The notes beneath the pieces are model-generated. The model was not told where the DNA came from and did no database searches. It worked only from the letters and a program-made list of their open reading frames with translations. This document shows, piece by piece, positions 59,760-64,000 of a DNA stretch of 64,000 nt. Numbering within the stretch: position 1 is the first letter of the stretch; every line of letters starts with the position of its first letter. This DNA comes from Azorhizobium sp965227945 (lineage in GTDB: Bacteria; Pseudomonadota; Alphaproteobacteria; Rhizobiales; Xanthobacteraceae), in the NCBI GenBank assembly GCA_965227945.1, contig CBDDGQ010000005.1, positions 310,001 through 374,000 of the forward strand, given 5' to 3'. The position numbers and the translations under genes are program-made.

Positions 59760-60221
59760 CTAGGCGATGGGGCGGCGGGCCCCGGCCTTATGGGCGAAGG
59801 CCCAGAGCCGATAGGCGGTGAAGGTCCAGACCAGCACCATGCCGGTGGTGAGCACCTGGGCGAAAATGTAATAGATGCCCAGCCAGTGGACGAAAAACTC
59901 CATCAGCAGCCCGGTCATGACGAAGGCGATCCCGGCCACTGCGGCAAAGCGGGGCAGGGCGCCGGCGTGGGTGCGCGTCGATTCGAATGTGAACCGGCGA
60001 TTGAGGCAGTAGGAAATGACGCTGCCGACGATGAAGCCCGCGAGGGACGCCAGAACCGGCCCGGCCATCTGCCGCTCCACCAGGATCGCCAGGGTGGTGA
60101 AATGTCCCACCGCTGCGGTCAAGCCGACCCCCACAAAGGTGGCGAACTGCAAGAGGAAGGCGCGATGGTCCCGGGCAAGTTGGGTGAGAGTGGCAAACAA
60201 GGGGGGCTCCAGCGCGGCCAT
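59760..60221 (-). CDS. GtrA family membrane protein
   Basis: A 153-residue protein with four hydrophobic helices. Family features are FATFVGVGLTAAVGHFTTLA, LAGFIVGSVISYCLNRRFTF and a carboxyl MVLVWTFTAYRLWAFAH. GtrA-type flippases move undecaprenyl-linked sugars across the inner membrane for glycosylation of surface polysaccharide. No GtrB-like glycosyltransferase is adjacent, so its partner may be elsewhere. It is divergent from carB. Confidence 0.88.
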   Translation of the reverse strand: MAALEPPLFATLTQLARDHRAFLLQFATFVGVGLTAAVGHFTTLAILVERQMAGPVLASLAGFIVGSVISYCLNRRFTFESTRTHAGALPRFAAVAGIAFVMTGLLMEFFVHWLGIYYIFAQVLTTGMVLVWTFTAYRLWAFAHKAGARRPIA

Positions 60222-60399
60222 GAACTGTCGAGGCGTCTTCCGTCGCGGTCAATTATGGTCTAAGGAAGCCCAATCCGCAGGCGGAAGGGTGAATTTCACC
60301 GTTCTTGTGCTGCAGCCGCCGTCCGTGAGACGGACCCTCGTCATTCAGGGGCGCGTGACCCGCGGCCCTTTTTTTGCGCCCGTCGAGCGCCAGAGATAA
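60222..60399 (+). promoter_or_regulatory. carB leader with hairpins and a terminator-like stem (attenuator candidate)
   Basis: Three ordered elements lie in this divergent region: palindrome GGTGAATTTCACC (60288-60300), hairpin GTCCGT-gag-ACGGAC (60321-60335), and stem GGGGCGCG / CGCGGCCC (60348-60368; one mismatch) followed directly by seven T residues (60369-60375). The last is a rho-independent terminator placed 24 bases before the carB start, and no plus-strand gene precedes it within 600 bases. It may control carB by premature termination. Confidence 0.55.
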
Positions 60400-63720
<3,321 letters not shown>

Positions 63721-63963
63721 GCTGGCGTACCGGCCACGGCGGGGCAGCGATGCCCCGCTCTTTGGTCGGCTCACAGCGGCGACGTTCGTACCAACCGCAT
63801 CGGCATTCGGCCGATGCGGACATTTCTGCGTTGCCAAGAGGGTGCGCCGGGATCGTTACGGACTGGTCCGCGTTTGAATTTGACGTCCTCAGCGTCGGGC
63901 AGGACGCGCCGTTCGGCGAGTCCCCCTGCGCACGCGGCATTTAGGAGGTTCTAAGAAGGACCC

Positions 63964-64000
63964 ATGGAGAAGATTCCCATGACGGGGCCGGGTTTCACGG
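63964..64000 (+). CDS. greA: Transcription elongation factor GreA, N-terminus only (partial)
   Basis: Only the first 12 codons lie in the window: MEKIPMTGPGFT, the usual amino end of alphaproteobacterial GreA. A strong AGGAGG (63943-63948) with more purines lies upstream. GreA rescues backtracked RNA polymerase by stimulating transcript cleavage. It commonly follows carB in this order of bacteria, which supports the call. Confidence 0.75.
   Translation, partial: MEKIPMTGPGFT

Overview
The window is GC-rich DNA (about 70% by eye) from an alphaproteobacterium, most likely of the order Hyphomicrobiales and probably Xanthobacteraceae-like (Xanthobacter/Azorhizobium/Ancylobacter type). The placement rests on gene content and order: sufE next to a DUF5330 gene, DUF1491, feuP-feuQ, ccmI-ccmE-ccmF-ccmH, htrA, a two-component system, glnE, and carB followed by greA. 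It is a placement from synteny, not from a database search. I saw no rRNA, tRNA, CRISPR array, transposase or integrase.

Region by region. (1) 1-11,900: ordinary chromosomal genes: the sufE start, a DUF5330 protein, a membrane histidine kinase, a peptidoglycan-binding membrane protein, DUF1491, an L-2-hydroxyglutarate-dehydrogenase-like flavoprotein, a bifunctional penicillin-binding protein coupled to DUF1214 and DUF1254 genes, a YcgN-type cysteine-cluster protein, a 14-TM MFS exporter and several small ORFs. (2) 12,224-38,658: a complete RcGTA-like gene transfer agent cluster on the plus strand: g1 (small-terminase-like), g2 terminase, g3 portal, g3.5, g4 protease, g5 capsid, g6-g8 connectors and terminator, g9 major tail, g10/g10.1 chaperones, g11 tape measure, g12-g15 baseplate, then a DUF2793 adhesin-like protein. 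No integrase, repressor or replication gene accompanies it. It is broken into blocks by unrelated genes, nearly all on the minus strand: a fluC/crcB pair between g1 and g2; an amidohydrolase-MFS-GntR operon plus a 302-bp tandem repeat array between g2 and g3; a secreted S1 protease between g5 and g6; and a porin-like fragment, a repeat protein and a histone-H1-like protein between g11 and g12. (3) 38,986-40,290: a lysis cassette directly behind the GTA: a GH108 endolysin with a C-terminal membrane anchor and an overlapping i-spanin/o-spanin-like pair. (4) 40,380-63,720: core genes again: feuPQ, a glycine-zipper lipoprotein, the cytochrome c maturation operon ccmIEFH, htrA with a second two-component system, glnE, an apparently Tat-exported superoxide dismutase, an MFS transporter, small secreted proteins, a methyltransferase, gtrA, carB behind a possible attenuator, and the first codons of greA.

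How the parts work together: g1/g2 would package DNA through the g3 portal into the g5 capsid matured by g4; g6-g8 join head and tail; g9-g15 build a short tail with a peptidase and sugar-binding baseplate; DUF2793 may bind the recipient; the adjacent endolysin/spanin cassette would free particles. Insertions sit only at junctions between translationally coupled blocks, which suggests selection keeps the GTA blocks intact. The most unusual elements are the pattern of antisense cargo, the G-quadruplex-rich 302-bp repeat array, the H1-like protein within the cluster and the adjacent lysis module. Functions are inferred from protein motifs and gene order only.
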